The notes below the pieces were generated by a model. It made no database searches. It was not told the origin of the DNA and worked only from the letters and a program-made list of their open reading frames with translations. From assembly GCF_028609805.1 (NCBI RefSeq), contig NZ_CP063189.1, positions 186,001 to 250,000 of the forward strand: a stretch of DNA of 64,000 nt, in the 5' to 3' direction. This stretch comes from Corynebacterium massiliense DSM 45435 (lineage in GTDB: Bacteria > Actinomycetota > Actinomycetes > Mycobacteriales > Mycobacteriaceae). Position numbers and translations under genes: made by a program. This document shows, one piece after another, positions 31,446 through 41,161 of this stretch; position 1 is the first letter of the stretch; every line of letters begins with the position of its first letter.

Positions 31446-34400
31446 GTGGCGCAAGAATCCGACGCCGGCCAGGGAAAGACGCTGGTCATTGTCGAGTCTG
31501 CGACGAAGGCGAAGAAAATTCAGCCTTACCTCGGCGACGACTACATCGTGGAGGCCTCCGTGGGCCACATCCGCGATCTGCCCCGCGGCGCCGCTGACGT
31601 GCCCGCCAAGTTTAAGAAGGAGTCGTGGGCGCGCCTCGGCGTGAATCCGGACGACGACTTCACCCCGCTGTATGTGGTGAGCCCGGATAAGAAGAAAAAG
31701 GTCGCCGACTTAAAAAAGAAGCTGAAGCAGTGCGATCAGCTCTACCTCGCCACAGACCCCGACCGCGAAGGCGAGGCCATCGCGTGGCACCTGCTGGAGG
31801 TGCTCAAGCCGAAGGTGCCGGTGCGCCGCATGGTCTTTAACGAGATCACCAAGTCCGCCATCCTCGAGGCGGCGGAAAACACCCGCGAGCTCGACGCCGA
31901 TCTTATCGATGCCCAGGAGACCCGCCGCATCCTCGACCGCCTCTACGGCTACGAGGTGTCCCCGGTGTTGTGGAAGAAGGTCATGCCGCGGCTGTCCGCC
32001 GGCCGCGTGCAGTCGGTGGCCACCCGCGTCATCGTCCAGCGCGAGCGGGAGCGCATGGCGTTTCAGCGCGCCGAGTACTGGGATCTGCTCGCCGAGCTCG
32101 ATACCGGAAACACCAACGCGAGCGCCGAGAACCCGCGCACCTTTGAGGCCCGCCTGTCCGGCCTGGACGGCAAGCGCGTGGCCGTCGGACGTGACTTCGG
32201 CGACGACGGCGAGCTGAAGGCCTCGCGGGACGGCGGCGACGTCGTCGTAGTGGGCAAGCAGCAGGCCGAACAACTTGCCGGCGGGCTGCAGGGCGCGGAG
32301 ATGTCCGTCGCTTCCGTCGAGGAGAAGCCGTATACCCGCAAGCCTTTCGCGCCGTTTATGACCTCGACGCTGCAGCAGGACGCCGGCCGCCGCCTGCACT
32401 TTACGTCCGAGCGCACGATGCGCATCGCGCAGCGGTTGTACGAAAACGGCTACATCACCTACATGCGTACAGACTCCACCTCGCTGTCCCAGCAGGGGCT
32501 GAAGGCGGCGCGCAGCGCGGCGACCAACATCTACGGCGCGGAATACGTGGCGGATTCGCCGCGCATCTACGACCGGAAGGTCAAAAACTCCCAGGAGGCC
32601 CACGAGGCCATTCGCCCGGCGGGCGAGAACTTTGCCACCCCGGGCCAGCTGTCCAGCCAGCTGGATGCCGAGGAATTCAAGCTCTACGACCTCATCTGGA
32701 AGCGCACCGTGGCCTCCCAGATGACCGACGCCAAGGGCACGTCCATGAAGGTGACGGTCACGGGGGAGACCTCCGCGCGGGGCGATGACTCCGCCCAGCG
32801 CGTCGAGTTCACCGCCACCGGCCGCACCATCACCTTCCCCGGCTTTCTGCGCGCCTACGAGGACTCGGCAACAGGGTCGAAAGGTGGCAAGAAGAAGGAC
32901 TCCGAGGCCCGCCTGCCGCGGCTGTCCGAGGGCGCTGCTCTTACGGCCAATTCCGTGTCCGCCGAGGGGCATTCCACCAACCCGCCGGCGCGCTACACCG
33001 AATCCTCCCTGGTCAAAAAGATGGAGGATCTGGGTATCGGCCGCCCGTCGACGTACGCGTCGATCATCAAGACCATCAAGGATCGCGGCTACGTGGTCTC
33101 CCGCGGAAACGCGTTGGTGCCCTCCTGGGTCGCCTTCGCCGTCGTGGGGCTTTTGGAGGAAAACTTCTCCGAGCTGGTGGACTTCGACTTCACCTCGCTC
33201 ATGGAGGACGAGCTGGATGCTATCGCCACGGGCAACCGCGACCGCACCCAGTGGCTCAACGGGTTCTACTTCGGCTCCAACGACGACAACAGCGCTGCGG
33301 TGTCCATCGCACGCCACGGCGGCTTGAAGTCAGTCATCGACGTGAACTTGGAGCAGATCGACGCCCGCAAGGTGAACTCGCTGAAGCTCTACACCGACTC
33401 CGAGGGGCGCGACGTCTTCGTGCGCGTGGGCCGCTACGGCCCGTACATCGAGCGCCGCGTGGGCGAGGAGAACGGCGAGCCGGTCTACCAGCGCGCCAAC
33501 CTGGCGGAGTCCACCAGCCCGGACGAGCTCAACGAGGAGCTGGCGGAAAAGCTGTTCGCCACCCCGCAGGGCGGCCGCGAGCTGGGGGAGAACCCGGCCA
33601 ATGGCCGCACCGTCGTGGCCAAGGAGGGCCGTTTCGGCCCGTATGTGACCGAGCAGGTGCGTGACGATGAACGCGAGCGCGCCGAGGCCGATGCCGAGCA
33701 GATCGTCGCCCAGGAACGCGAGGCCGAGGATGCCGAGCGCGCCGAGCAGGGCAAGCGCAAGAAGAACTGGGAGACCAAGACCGCGGCGAAGCAGAAGGAA
33801 AAGCGGATCGCGCAGCTGGTGGAGGAAAAGCTCAAGCCGGCGACCGCGTCGCTGTTCCAGTCCATGGATCCCGCGTCGGTCACCTTGGACGAGGCGCTCC
33901 AGCTGCTCTCGTTGCCGCGCGAGGTCGGCGTCGACCCGAGCGATGAGAAGATGATCACCGCACAAAACGGCCGCTACGGCCCGTACCTGAAGAAGGGCAA
34001 CGATTCGCGCTCGTTGGCCAACGAGGAGCAGATCTTTTCCATCACGCTCGATGAGGCGCGGCGCATCTACGCGGAGCCGAAGCGCCGCGGGCGCGCGGCC
34101 GCGCAGCCGCCGCTCAAGCAGCTCGGTGACAACGACGTGTCGGGCAAGCCAATGACGGTGAAGGACGGCCGGTTTGGCCCGTACGTCACCGACGGTGAGA
34201 CCAACGCGTCGCTGCGCCGCGGCGATAAGCCGGAAGCTATGACCGACGCCCGCGCCAACGAGCTGCTGTCCGAGCGCCGCGCCAAGAACGCGGAGAAGTC
34301 GACGTCCAAGGCGACGAAGAAGACGACCAAGAAGACCGCAAAAAAGACGGCGAAGAAGTCGTCCGCGAAGAAATCCACGCGGAAAACTTCCGCGCGGAAG

Positions 34401-34451
34401 AAGCCCTCCCCGGGCACCAAGAACGTGGTAAAGGCAGGCTCCCGGAAGTAG
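31446..34451 (+). CDS. topA: DNA topoisomerase I
   Basis: Relaxes negative supercoils by a type IA mechanism. The 1001-residue protein has a TOPRIM domain (LVIVESATKAKKIQPYLG at 13-30; YLATDPDREGEAIAWHL), the active-site tyrosine in GYITYMRTDSTSLS, three or four C-terminal topoisomerase repeats ending in GRFGPYVTDG-type sequence, and a lysine-rich tail (KKTTKKTAKKTAKKSSAKK) that binds DNA. A GTG at 31446 after GAAGGGATG is chosen because it aligns with the short N-terminus of relatives; a TTG at 31410 is in frame. The 250-base upstream spacer holds no gene. Confidence 0.95.
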   Translation: MAQESDAGQGKTLVIVESATKAKKIQPYLGDDYIVEASVGHIRDLPRGAADVPAKFKKESWARLGVNPDDDFTPLYVVSPDKKKKVADLKKKLKQCDQLYLATDPDREGEAIAWHLLEVLKPKVPVRRMVFNEITKSAILEAAENTRELDADLIDAQETRRILDRLYGYEVSPVLWKKVMPRLSAGRVQSVATRVIVQRERERMAFQRAEYWDLLAELDTGNTNASAENPRTFEARLSGLDGKRVAVGRDFGDDGELKASRDGGDVVVVGKQQAEQLAGGLQGAEMSVASVEEKPYTRKPFAPFMTSTLQQDAGRRLHFTSERTMRIAQRLYENGYITYMRTDSTSLSQQGLKAARSAATNIYGAEYVADSPRIYDRKVKNSQEAHEAIRPAGENFATPGQLSSQLDAEEFKLYDLIWKRTVASQMTDAKGTSMKVTVTGETSARGDDSAQRVEFTATGRTITFPGFLRAYEDSATGSKGGKKKDSEARLPRLSEGAALTANSVSAEGHSTNPPARYTESSLVKKMEDLGIGRPSTYASIIKTIKDRGYVVSRGNALVPSWVAFAVVGLLEENFSELVDFDFTSLMEDELDAIATGNRDRTQWLNGFYFGSNDDNSAAVSIARHGGLKSVIDVNLEQIDARKVNSLKLYTDSEGRDVFVRVGRYGPYIERRVGEENGEPVYQRANLAESTSPDELNEELAEKLFATPQGGRELGENPANGRTVVAKEGRFGPYVTEQVRDDERERAEADAEQIVAQEREAEDAERAEQGKRKKNWETKTAAKQKEKRIAQLVEEKLKPATASLFQSMDPASVTLDEALQLLSLPREVGVDPSDEKMITAQNGRYGPYLKKGNDSRSLANEEQIFSITLDEARRIYAEPKRRGRAAAQPPLKQLGDNDVSGKPMTVKDGRFGPYVTDGETNASLRRGDKPEAMTDARANELLSERRAKNAEKSTSKATKKTTKKTAKKTAKKSSAKKSTRKTSARKKPSPGTKNVVKAGSRK

Positions 34452-34480
34452 CTAGCGCGCCGTGTGGAGGCGCTACTTCC
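34443..34480. terminator. Inverted repeat between convergent topA and DUF418 gene
   Basis: GGAAG plus TAGCGC on one side and GCGCTA plus CTTCC on the other (34443-34458 with 34470-34480) form an eleven-pair stem with a four-base bulge. It overlaps both stop codons. There is no T-run, so this is a weak terminator call. Confidence 0.4.
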
Positions 34481-35834
34481 TGGCCTTCGGATCAAGCTGC
34501 GCGCGGCCGGTGCGGCCGTAGGACAGGCGGCGGTGCACCCACTCGAACGGGCCCGGCTTGCCCGCGGCCTCGAGCACGCAGGCGAGGATGACCGTGACCA
34601 GCCAGATGCCGAAGGCGACGAGCATCTGGGTGGCCGCGCTCCACTCGTGGCCGAGGTGCAGGGTGAACGGGTAAACAAGAACGAAGAGAATGATCGACTG
34701 GCACAAGTAGCCGCTCATCGAACGCTTGCCCAGCGCGGCAAACGGGTACAGCCACCCCGGCAGCGGGGCGCCGCGCTCGGTGCGTTTCTGCACGGCATCG
34801 AGAAGCAACGCCAGCTCCGCCAGGATGCCGGGTCCGGTGAGCGGACCGACGCACATGTTGAGGAAGAACAGGGCGGTTCCGTACTTTTCGGGCACGACGT
34901 CCAGGGCGGCCAGGCCCCACGGCACGCCGACGGCGAGCACGATGGCCGCCAGCACGCCTGCCCAGATGCTGAGCTCCCGGCGGTGTTGCTCCACGTGGGC
35001 GAGCACCCCGCGGCGGGCCCAGGTGAAACCGATGAGCATGAGCGGAAAGAACGGGAACGCCACGATGACATACAAAAGGATCGTGCCTGCCACGTCCACG
35101 GCGTTTTCCCCAACAAACTGGCCGAACGTGTCCGCGGGCAGCATGTCCGCGGCTGAGCCCGTGCCCGCATCCACGCCCGCGGAGCCCGTATCCGGCTGCC
35201 AGAAAAAGAAGACAAGCGAGCCGACGGAGCCGAGGCCGGCACACAACGCCAACATGATGCCGGAAATGATGTGCAGCGTTTTGTCCCGCAGCGGGACCAT
35301 CAGCGCAATGATGACACCCGAAATGCCGTAGAGCGTCATGATGTCGCCGGTGAACAGGAAAATCCCGTGGAGTATGCCAAAGAAGGCAAGGAAGGCGTAG
35401 CGCCGGATGAGGACTGCGCGGGTGCGCTTGAGCGGGAACTGCCGACGCCACAGGCTCATCGTGATAAGCCCGATGCCAAAGCCCAGCAGCGTGGAAAACA
35501 TCGGCAGGCCGCGCACGTGCACGAACATCGCCTCGAAGATGACCGCGGCCTTGTCCCACAGGCTGTCGTCGAGCACGCCACCGAAGTAGTCACCGGGGGC
35601 GCCGTCGTTCGCGTCCGGCACCCACGCGGTGGGCAGGTTCGCCATCGCGATGCCGAGCAGCGCCAGGCCGCGGGCCACGTCGGGCACCACCATGCGCGGG
35701 CGCTTTTGAGTCTGTGCGACGGCCCGTTCGCTGCCGGGAGCGGGTGTATTGGCGGCGGGGGACGCAGACGGCACTGGCCGTTCGGAAAATTCGGGGCGGT
35801 GGGGCGGGTTTAAGGGGGAGTCTGGAGAATTCAT
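34473..35834 (-). CDS. DUF418-domain multi-pass membrane protein
   Basis: A 453-residue membrane protein with a proline-rich cytoplasmic N-terminus (about 1-45), then RPRMVVPDVARGLALLGIAM at the first helix and about ten to eleven helices. The C-terminal DUF418 region contains RSMSGYLCQSIILFVLVYPF and the PFEWVHRRLSYGR motif. The family is loosely related to acyltransferase-3 membrane proteins; no substrate is known. The ATG at 35834 directly abuts AAGGGG, so the true start may instead be the TTG nine bases upstream or an internal Met. Confidence 0.75.
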   Translation of the reverse strand: MNSPDSPLNPPHRPEFSERPVPSASPAANTPAPGSERAVAQTQKRPRMVVPDVARGLALLGIAMANLPTAWVPDANDGAPGDYFGGVLDDSLWDKAAVIFEAMFVHVRGLPMFSTLLGFGIGLITMSLWRRQFPLKRTRAVLIRRYAFLAFFGILHGIFLFTGDIMTLYGISGVIIALMVPLRDKTLHIISGIMLALCAGLGSVGSLVFFFWQPDTGSAGVDAGTGSAADMLPADTFGQFVGENAVDVAGTILLYVIVAFPFFPLMLIGFTWARRGVLAHVEQHRRELSIWAGVLAAIVLAVGVPWGLAALDVVPEKYGTALFFLNMCVGPLTGPGILAELALLLDAVQKRTERGAPLPGWLYPFAALGKRSMSGYLCQSIILFVLVYPFTLHLGHEWSAATQMLVAFGIWLVTVILACVLEAAGKPGPFEWVHRRLSYGRTGRAQLDPKARK

Positions 35835-35893
35835 CCCCTTCAACGTAGGACAACCCGCTCGGCGGGGGAGTCCTCCGCAGGGAGGATTTCCGG

Positions 35894-37429
35894 CTACTGT
35901 TCGGCGCGATCCGCGAGCGTGGCGCGGATGGGCCGGGCCAGCTGGGTCATGCGGTGGCGCCCGCGCAGCTCGATGGACTTCATGAAGGTCCAGCGGGCCT
36001 GCTCGGCCTCGTTCGCGGTCTTCAAGGTGGCGGCGTTGGTCAGCACGCGGCCGGGGGTGTCCTTGGCCAGCTCGGTCAGGCGCGCCGCCTCGTTGACCGC
36101 GTCACCGATGACGGTGTACTCGAAGCGGTCGTGGCCGCCGATGTGCCCGGCCACGACGTGCCCGGAGGCAACGCCGATGCCTGCCTGCAGCTCGAGGCCG
36201 CGCAGCTCGCGGCGCAGTTCGCGGGCGGCCTGCAGGGCCATGGACGTCGAGTCGTAGACGTTGCTCGGCGCGCCGAAGACGGCGAGTGCCGCATCGCCCA
36301 AGAACTTGTTGATGATCCCGTCGTTGCGGTGCACGATGGCCACCACCCGCTGGAAGAACTTGTTGAGCTCTTCGACCACTTCCTCCGGCTCGTGGCTAAC
36401 GGCGAAGTCGGTGGACCCGATGACATCGATAAACAGCACCGCCACCTTGCGGTCCTCGCCGCCGAGCTGGGGGCGCTCCTCCAGCGCGCGGTCGGCGACC
36501 TCGGTGCCCACGAACCGGGAGAACGTCTCGCGGATGTGCTCGCGCTCGCCCAGCCCGCGCATCATCTCGTTGAAGCCCGCCTGCAGCACGCCGAGCTCCG
36601 AGCCGTCGTAAATGTCCACCTCGACGGAGCCGTCGCCGCGGCGGGCGCGGTTGATGGCCTCCTGCAGTTCCACGATGGGATCGACCACGCTCATGGCCAC
36701 GAACACGGTGCCCAAAAGACCGGTGCCCAAGGCGGTCAGCGCCAGGGCCACCAGCGCCGGGGTGAGGTCCTCGATGTGCGGGGTGAAGTAGCCCGCCCGC
36801 TGCCCGGCAACGAGCAGCAGGATTCCCAGCACGGGGACGCCGGTGGTCATGGCCCACGTCAGAAGCAGGCGTTGCCTGATGGGCGGTTCCAGGGTGGAAT
36901 CTTCGTAGCGGCGCGAGATGGCGGTCGCGGCAACTGGGCGCACGAGGCGCTCGGCCTGCAGGTAGGTAATGAGCACCACGACCATGCCCGCCAGCACCGT
37001 GGAGATGCCGATGGCCAAAGACAGCCGCCCCGAATAGGAGGCGATGGAGGAGACGGCGATGATGATGCCGATAAGCCACACCGCCGCAGCCACGCCCGCC
37101 TGGTAGACGGGGATGCGCATGACCAGGTTGCGCACCATATTCCTGTCGTGTGCCCGGGGGTTGCGCTGCCAGTCCAGCACGGGGCGGAACAGCAGGAAGG
37201 TCACAATCATGCCGACGATGACCGCGAAGACCAGGTAGAGCGCGCCCACCATGACCAGGTTGGGCAGCTGCTTGGTCAGCCCGTCGATTTCGGGCATGGG
37301 CAAAAAGTAGAAGACGAACGTCATGACGGCGATGGCGCCGACGATGTTCGCCCCGAGCACCAAGGCGGCATAGACCGGCCACTGGGTTCCCATGAGCCAC
37401 CGCACGCCGCGTAGAAGTCGTTTCATCAT
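35894..37429 (-). CDS. cyaB: Membrane class III adenylate cyclase CyaB
   Basis: Makes cAMP from ATP. The 511-residue protein has six N-terminal membrane helices (about 15-265), a HAMP linker (VDPIVELQEAINRARRGDGS, about 265-320), and a class III catalytic domain (about 330-500). The two metal aspartates are in VLFIDVIGSTDF and FLGDAALAVFG, the adenine-specifying lysine in GIINKFLGDA, and the transition-state Asn/Arg in VIGDAVNEAARL; all are intact. It is the counterpart of cyaB in C. glutamicum and Rv3645 in mycobacteria. Its product is the ligand of GlxR, also encoded in this window. Two adjacent ATG codons (37429, 37426) can both serve. Confidence 0.92.
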   Translation of the reverse strand: MMKRLLRGVRWLMGTQWPVYAALVLGANIVGAIAVMTFVFYFLPMPEIDGLTKQLPNLVMVGALYLVFAVIVGMIVTFLLFRPVLDWQRNPRAHDRNMVRNLVMRIPVYQAGVAAAVWLIGIIIAVSSIASYSGRLSLAIGISTVLAGMVVVLITYLQAERLVRPVAATAISRRYEDSTLEPPIRQRLLLTWAMTTGVPVLGILLLVAGQRAGYFTPHIEDLTPALVALALTALGTGLLGTVFVAMSVVDPIVELQEAINRARRGDGSVEVDIYDGSELGVLQAGFNEMMRGLGEREHIRETFSRFVGTEVADRALEERPQLGGEDRKVAVLFIDVIGSTDFAVSHEPEEVVEELNKFFQRVVAIVHRNDGIINKFLGDAALAVFGAPSNVYDSTSMALQAARELRRELRGLELQAGIGVASGHVVAGHIGGHDRFEYTVIGDAVNEAARLTELAKDTPGRVLTNAATLKTANEAEQARWTFMKSIELRGRHRMTQLARPIRATLADRAEQ

Positions 37430-37502
37430 TCAACACTTTAACCGCACCCGCCCCGCCCGGGGGTGTAGTTTTCGGCGCCGCGTGCGCAGTAGGGTGGGAC
37501 AG

Positions 37503-38759
37503 GTGAATGCCGCACCAGCGAACGCCGCCGCACCTGCAGCCACCTCCCGGGGCGTGGGGGTCGCGGACCGGCTTGCCGATGCCCCGGAGGTCCGCGACGC
37601 CATCCTCAACGCCGCCGGCGCCGCCCGCGGCCTTCCCGGCTATGATCCGCGCGCGATGTCGCACTCGTGGCTGTTCACCGGCCCGCCGGGCTCCGGGCGC
37701 TCGTACGCGGCGCTCGACCTCGCCGCGGCGCTGATGTGCACCGGGGTAGAGGAGGGCCGGCCGCTAGGCTGCGGCGAGTGTGCGGCGTGCCGCCAGGTGC
37801 TCGAGCAACACAGCCACACCGACCTCGTGTTCATCCAGCCGCAGGAGCTATCCATCTCGGTCGACTCGGTGCGCGACATCATCACGCGCGCGGCCACCCG
37901 GCCGACGGTGGCGGCGTGGCGGGTCGTGGTCATCGACAAGGCGGACAGGCTCACCGACGGCGCAGCGAACGCATTGCTCAAAACCGTCGAGGAGCCGCCC
38001 GAGCGCACCGTCATCGTCATGTGCTCGCCGTCCGCCGATCCGGAAGACTTCTCGCAGACCCTGCGCTCGCGGTGCCGCCACCTCTACATCCCGGCGCCCT
38101 CGGTCGGCGCGATTGTGAAGGAGCTTGTCGATGCCGGGGCATCGGAAAGCGACGCCCGCCTCGCGGCCATCACCTCGCAGCGCCACATCGGGCGTGCCCG
38201 CCGGCTCGTCGCCGACGCGGCGGCGCAAAAACGCCGCGCGGTGTCCATCAACCTGGCCGAGGACGTCTTCCGTGGATCGCTGGCGTTCCAGTCCGCCTCC
38301 GCGCTCATCGGCGCGGTGCAAAAGGAAGCCAAGGACGCGCACGCGGAGGAAGACCAGGCGGAGATAGACAAACTCGAGCAGGCCTTCGGCGCCGGCGGGC
38401 GCGGCAAGGGCACGCAGAAGATCCAGCGCGACGTGAACTCGGCGGTCAAAGAGCTAAAGGATCTGCAGAAAAAGCGCGCCACCCGGCGCCAGCGCGACCT
38501 GCTAGACATCGCGCTTATTGATCTCGCCGGCGTCTACCGCGACGCACTCGTGCTCGCCTGCGGCGCCGACGTGCAGCTCATCCACCCCGACTTCTCCAAG
38601 CTCGCCGAGGAACTGGCCGGCCGCGTCGGCGAGGAGGGGCTCATCGCGTGCCAGGCGGCGATCACCACGTGCCGCGAGCAGCTGGTACAAAACGCCTCGC
38701 CGCAGGTCGCTTTCGACGGGATGCTGGGGCGCCTGCGTCGCGCGTGCGGGGCGAAGTGA
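37503..38759 (+). CDS. holB: DNA polymerase III subunit delta'
   Basis: Part of the clamp loader. The 418-residue protein has a AAA+ core with a modified P-loop (TGPPGSGRSYAAL, Arg instead of Lys), a zinc-finger-like cluster CGECAACRQVLEQHSHTD, the Walker B relative WRVVVIDKADRLTDGAANAL, LLKTVEEPPERTVIVMC and the SRCRHLYIP sensor region. The central insert EAKDAHAEEDQAEIDKLEQA is charged and coiled. The altered P-loop fits delta', which does not hydrolyse ATP in E. coli. GTG at 37503 after TAGGGTGG; a GTG at 37494 is also possible. Divergent from cyaB. Confidence 0.88.
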   Translation: MNAAPANAAAPAATSRGVGVADRLADAPEVRDAILNAAGAARGLPGYDPRAMSHSWLFTGPPGSGRSYAALDLAAALMCTGVEEGRPLGCGECAACRQVLEQHSHTDLVFIQPQELSISVDSVRDIITRAATRPTVAAWRVVVIDKADRLTDGAANALLKTVEEPPERTVIVMCSPSADPEDFSQTLRSRCRHLYIPAPSVGAIVKELVDAGASESDARLAAITSQRHIGRARRLVADAAAQKRRAVSINLAEDVFRGSLAFQSASALIGAVQKEAKDAHAEEDQAEIDKLEQAFGAGGRGKGTQKIQRDVNSAVKELKDLQKKRATRRQRDLLDIALIDLAGVYRDALVLACGADVQLIHPDFSKLAEELAGRVGEEGLIACQAAITTCREQLVQNASPQVAFDGMLGRLRRACGAK

Positions 38760-38882
38760 AATGTTGGTTATCCCACAGCTACCCTCGCTGGGATCCCGCC
38801 GGGGTTTATCGGATCGGGCAGCCAATTTCGTTGCGGCGGCGGTCCTAAGTTAAGCTTGCTAATCGTTGCGTGCGTGCAGCGT

Positions 38883-38955
38883 GCCACTTTAGCTCAGTCG
38901 GTAGAGCATTCCACTCGTAATGGAAAGGTCGCGAGTTCGATTCTCGCAAGTGGCT
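38883..38955 (+). tRNA. tRNA-Thr (anticodon CGT)
   Basis: Complete cloverleaf: acceptor GCCACTT/AAGTGGC with discriminator T, D arm TAGCTCAGTCGGTAGAGCA, anticodon loop CTCGTAA on a TTCCA/TGGAA stem, and T arm GCGAGTTCGATTCTCGC. CCA is not encoded. The following 190 bases up to the SGNH gene are AT-richer than the surroundings and hold no gene. Confidence 0.95.
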
Positions 38956-39092
38956 CAATTAACTGCTGGTGGTCGCGTGTTGGTACACCGCGTGTAGTAG
39001 AGGTATCGCCACCGTATGTAACGGGGAACGCCATTTTTCGAATGAGGATGTAGGCCTGCTTACTCGCATTCGTAAAGTGTTGCGGATGTGCA

Positions 39093-39115
39093 CTAGTGTT
39101 AACTTTGTTAACTAG
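39093..39115. repeat. Inverted repeat upstream of the SGNH hydrolase gene
   Basis: Two copies of GTTAAC spaced by TTT and flanked by CTAG: CTAGTGTTAAC on the left and GTTAACTAG on the right, imperfect by two bases. It lies about 30 bases before the GTG start, where a repressor or activator could bind near the start of transcription. Confidence 0.4.
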
Positions 39116-39145
39116 TTGTGTACCCATTCCTAGAAAGGAACTATT

Positions 39146-39979
39146 GTGTCGCGTCGTCCCTGGCGTTCCCGCTGTGCCTCCCTGCTTACCGGACTTGCTC
39201 TTATCGCTGGTGCCTCTGTGACAAGTGGGCACATCCCTACCGCACGAGCCGACGAACGTAACTTGGTTGCGTTCGGGGATTCAGTTCTGGCTGATCCGGA
39301 TGTGGGAACTTATCTCGCCCATCGTTTTGATCCGAATGGCTCCGTGGGCGTTAACTGTCCTACTTCCAATAATTATGCCAAGCGGGCCGGGGCAAAACTT
39401 GGGTTGGTGGTTCGTGATTTCTCGTGCGCTGGTATGGCGACCATGTCGCCTGGCCCCCAGTTGTCTCAGCAGATCGACCAGGCGCTCGGATCGGGAGCTC
39501 TGAATTCAGAAACGAATCGAGTGGTTCTCAGTGCTGGTTTTAACGATACGTACAACCATCTTGATTGGGATATGCAGTCGATGCGTGATCACTTCGTAGG
39601 GGCTAACCGTCCTCAGATTGACCGCATCCGAGCAGCGGCACCACACGCACGTATTCAGATTGTCGGTTACCCGACCATTGGTTCGAATGGGACCTATTGT
39701 CTAATCCATGCAGGTGGTCGTGCGTGGGATGCGACGTACATGCCGTGGGTACAGGATTGGGAAAATAAAGCGCAGTGGATGCAAGTTGACTTAGCGGTGG
39801 CTACCGGAACCGAATTCGTCGATGCCAAACCGTCTACTGCTGATGCGGGCCAGTGCGGGGCCGACGACGTCCGGAAATACGCTGGTCTGGTTGACTTTGA
39901 TGCGGGCGCAGGTAATCTTCCCATTCATGTTAACGAACGTGGCCACGAACATCTGGCCAACCTTGTAGCGGGTAGTTAG
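39146..39979 (+). CDS. Secreted SGNH/GDSL-type esterase-lipase
   Basis: A 277-residue exported hydrolase. A signal peptide (basic RRPWRSRC, hydrophobic ASLLTGLALIAGASVTSG, cleavage probably after TARA near residue 35) is followed by the SGNH blocks: S in VAFGDSVLAD, N in VLSAGFNDTYNHL, and a C-terminal H in HVNERGHEHLANL. Four cysteines suggest disulfides. The substrate is unknown; relatives cleave lipid or acetyl esters. The GTG at 39146 follows AGAAAGGAAC. Its codon use is visibly less GC-rich than the genes on either side and it sits just after tRNA-Thr, so recent acquisition is plausible. Confidence 0.8.
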   Translation: MSRRPWRSRCASLLTGLALIAGASVTSGHIPTARADERNLVAFGDSVLADPDVGTYLAHRFDPNGSVGVNCPTSNNYAKRAGAKLGLVVRDFSCAGMATMSPGPQLSQQIDQALGSGALNSETNRVVLSAGFNDTYNHLDWDMQSMRDHFVGANRPQIDRIRAAAPHARIQIVGYPTIGSNGTYCLIHAGGRAWDATYMPWVQDWENKAQWMQVDLAVATGTEFVDAKPSTADAGQCGADDVRKYAGLVDFDAGAGNLPIHVNERGHEHLANLVAGS

Positions 39980-40051
39980 CCACACGTGCCGGCACATGTG
40001 ATGGCGTAAAAAAGACATATGGTGTCGACGAATGCTGGTACGCTGGGCGCC

Positions 40052-41158
40052 ATGACTGAAACAGTGAACGCAATTATTGCCCGCTCCAAGGGCGCGGAGG
40101 TGGAATCCGCGCCCATCGTCATTCCGGATCCCGGTGCGAACGACGTCGTGGTGAAGATCCAGGCCTGCGGCGTCTGCCACACCGACGTCGCCTACCGCAA
40201 CGGCGACATCGAGGATGCGTACCCGTTCCTTTTAGGACACGAGGCCGCTGGCATCGTCGAGCGTGTCGGCTCTGACGTCACCCACGTCGCCGAGGGCGAT
40301 TTCGTCGTGTTGAACTGGCGCGCCGTGTGCGGCGAGTGCCGCGCCTGCAAGAAGGGCGAGCCGAAGTACTGCTTCGACACCTTTAACGCCTCGCAGGCCA
40401 TGACGCTCGAGGACGGCACGGAACTTACCCCGGCCTTAGGCATCGGCGCGTTTGCGGAGAAGACCCTCGTGCACGAAAAGCAGTGCACCAAGGTGGATGA
40501 GCGCGAGGATCCGGCCGCGGCCGGCCTGCTCGGCTGCGGTGTCATGGCCGGCCTCGGCGCCGCGGTGAACACCGGCGAAATTCAGCTCGGCGAATCCGTC
40601 GCCGTCTTCGGCTGCGGCGGCGTGGGCACCGCCGCCATTGCCGGCGCGAAGCTGCGCGGCGCGGCGAAGATCATCGCCGTCGACATCGACGATGCCAAGC
40701 TGGAGACCGCGTGCGAGTTCGGCGCCACCCACACCATCAACTCCAAGGACCTGTCCGGTGAGGGCGACGAGTCCGAGGTCGTGGCCAAGGTCCGCGAGCT
40801 CACCGACGGCTTCGGCGTGGACGTGGCCATTGACGCGGTGGGCATCATGCCGACGTGGAGCCAGGCTTTCTACTCCCGCGATCACGCCGGCCGCCTCGTC
40901 ATGGTCGGCGTGCCCAACCTCACCGACCACATCGACGTGCCGGCCATCGATCTTTACGGCCGCGGCGGCTCCATCCGCCCGGCGTGGTACGGCGACTGCC
41001 TGCCGGAACGCGATTTCCCGGCCTACGTGGCTCTCCACCTCAACGGCACGTTCCCGCTGGATAAGTTCGTCACCGAGCGCATCGGCTTAAACGATGTGGA
41101 AAAGGCATTCGAGACCATGGAGCAGGGCAAGGTCCTGCGCTCCGTCGTGGAGGTGTAA
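40052..41158 (+). CDS. adhE: Zinc alcohol dehydrogenase, S-(hydroxymethyl)mycothiol dehydrogenase type
   Basis: A 368-residue class III-like medium-chain dehydrogenase. Catalytic zinc ligands are in [15 protein letters not shown] and [12 protein letters not shown]; the structural zinc site is [15 protein letters not shown]; the NAD fold reads [18 protein letters not shown]. In actinobacteria this type oxidises the adduct of formaldehyde with mycothiol. The gene pairs with the MBL hydrolase two bases downstream, as adhE-cg0388 do in C. glutamicum, which supports the formaldehyde role. The ATG at 40052 is preferred; an in-frame ATG 33 bases upstream lacks a ribosome binding site. Confidence 0.88.
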   Translation: MTETVNAIIARSKGAEVESAPIVIPDPGANDVVVKIQACGVCHTDVAYRNGDIEDAYPFLLGHEAAGIVERVGSDVTHVAEGDFVVLNWRAVCGECRACKKGEPKYCFDTFNASQAMTLEDGTELTPALGIGAFAEKTLVHEKQCTKVDEREDPAAAGLLGCGVMAGLGAAVNTGEIQLGESVAVFGCGGVGTAAIAGAKLRGAAKIIAVDIDDAKLETACEFGATHTINSKDLSGEGDESEVVAKVRELTDGFGVDVAIDAVGIMPTWSQAFYSRDHAGRLVMVGVPNLTDHIDVPAIDLYGRGGSIRPAWYGDCLPERDFPAYVALHLNGTFPLDKFVTERIGLNDVEKAFETMEQGKVLRSVVEV

Positions 41159-41161
41159 AAA

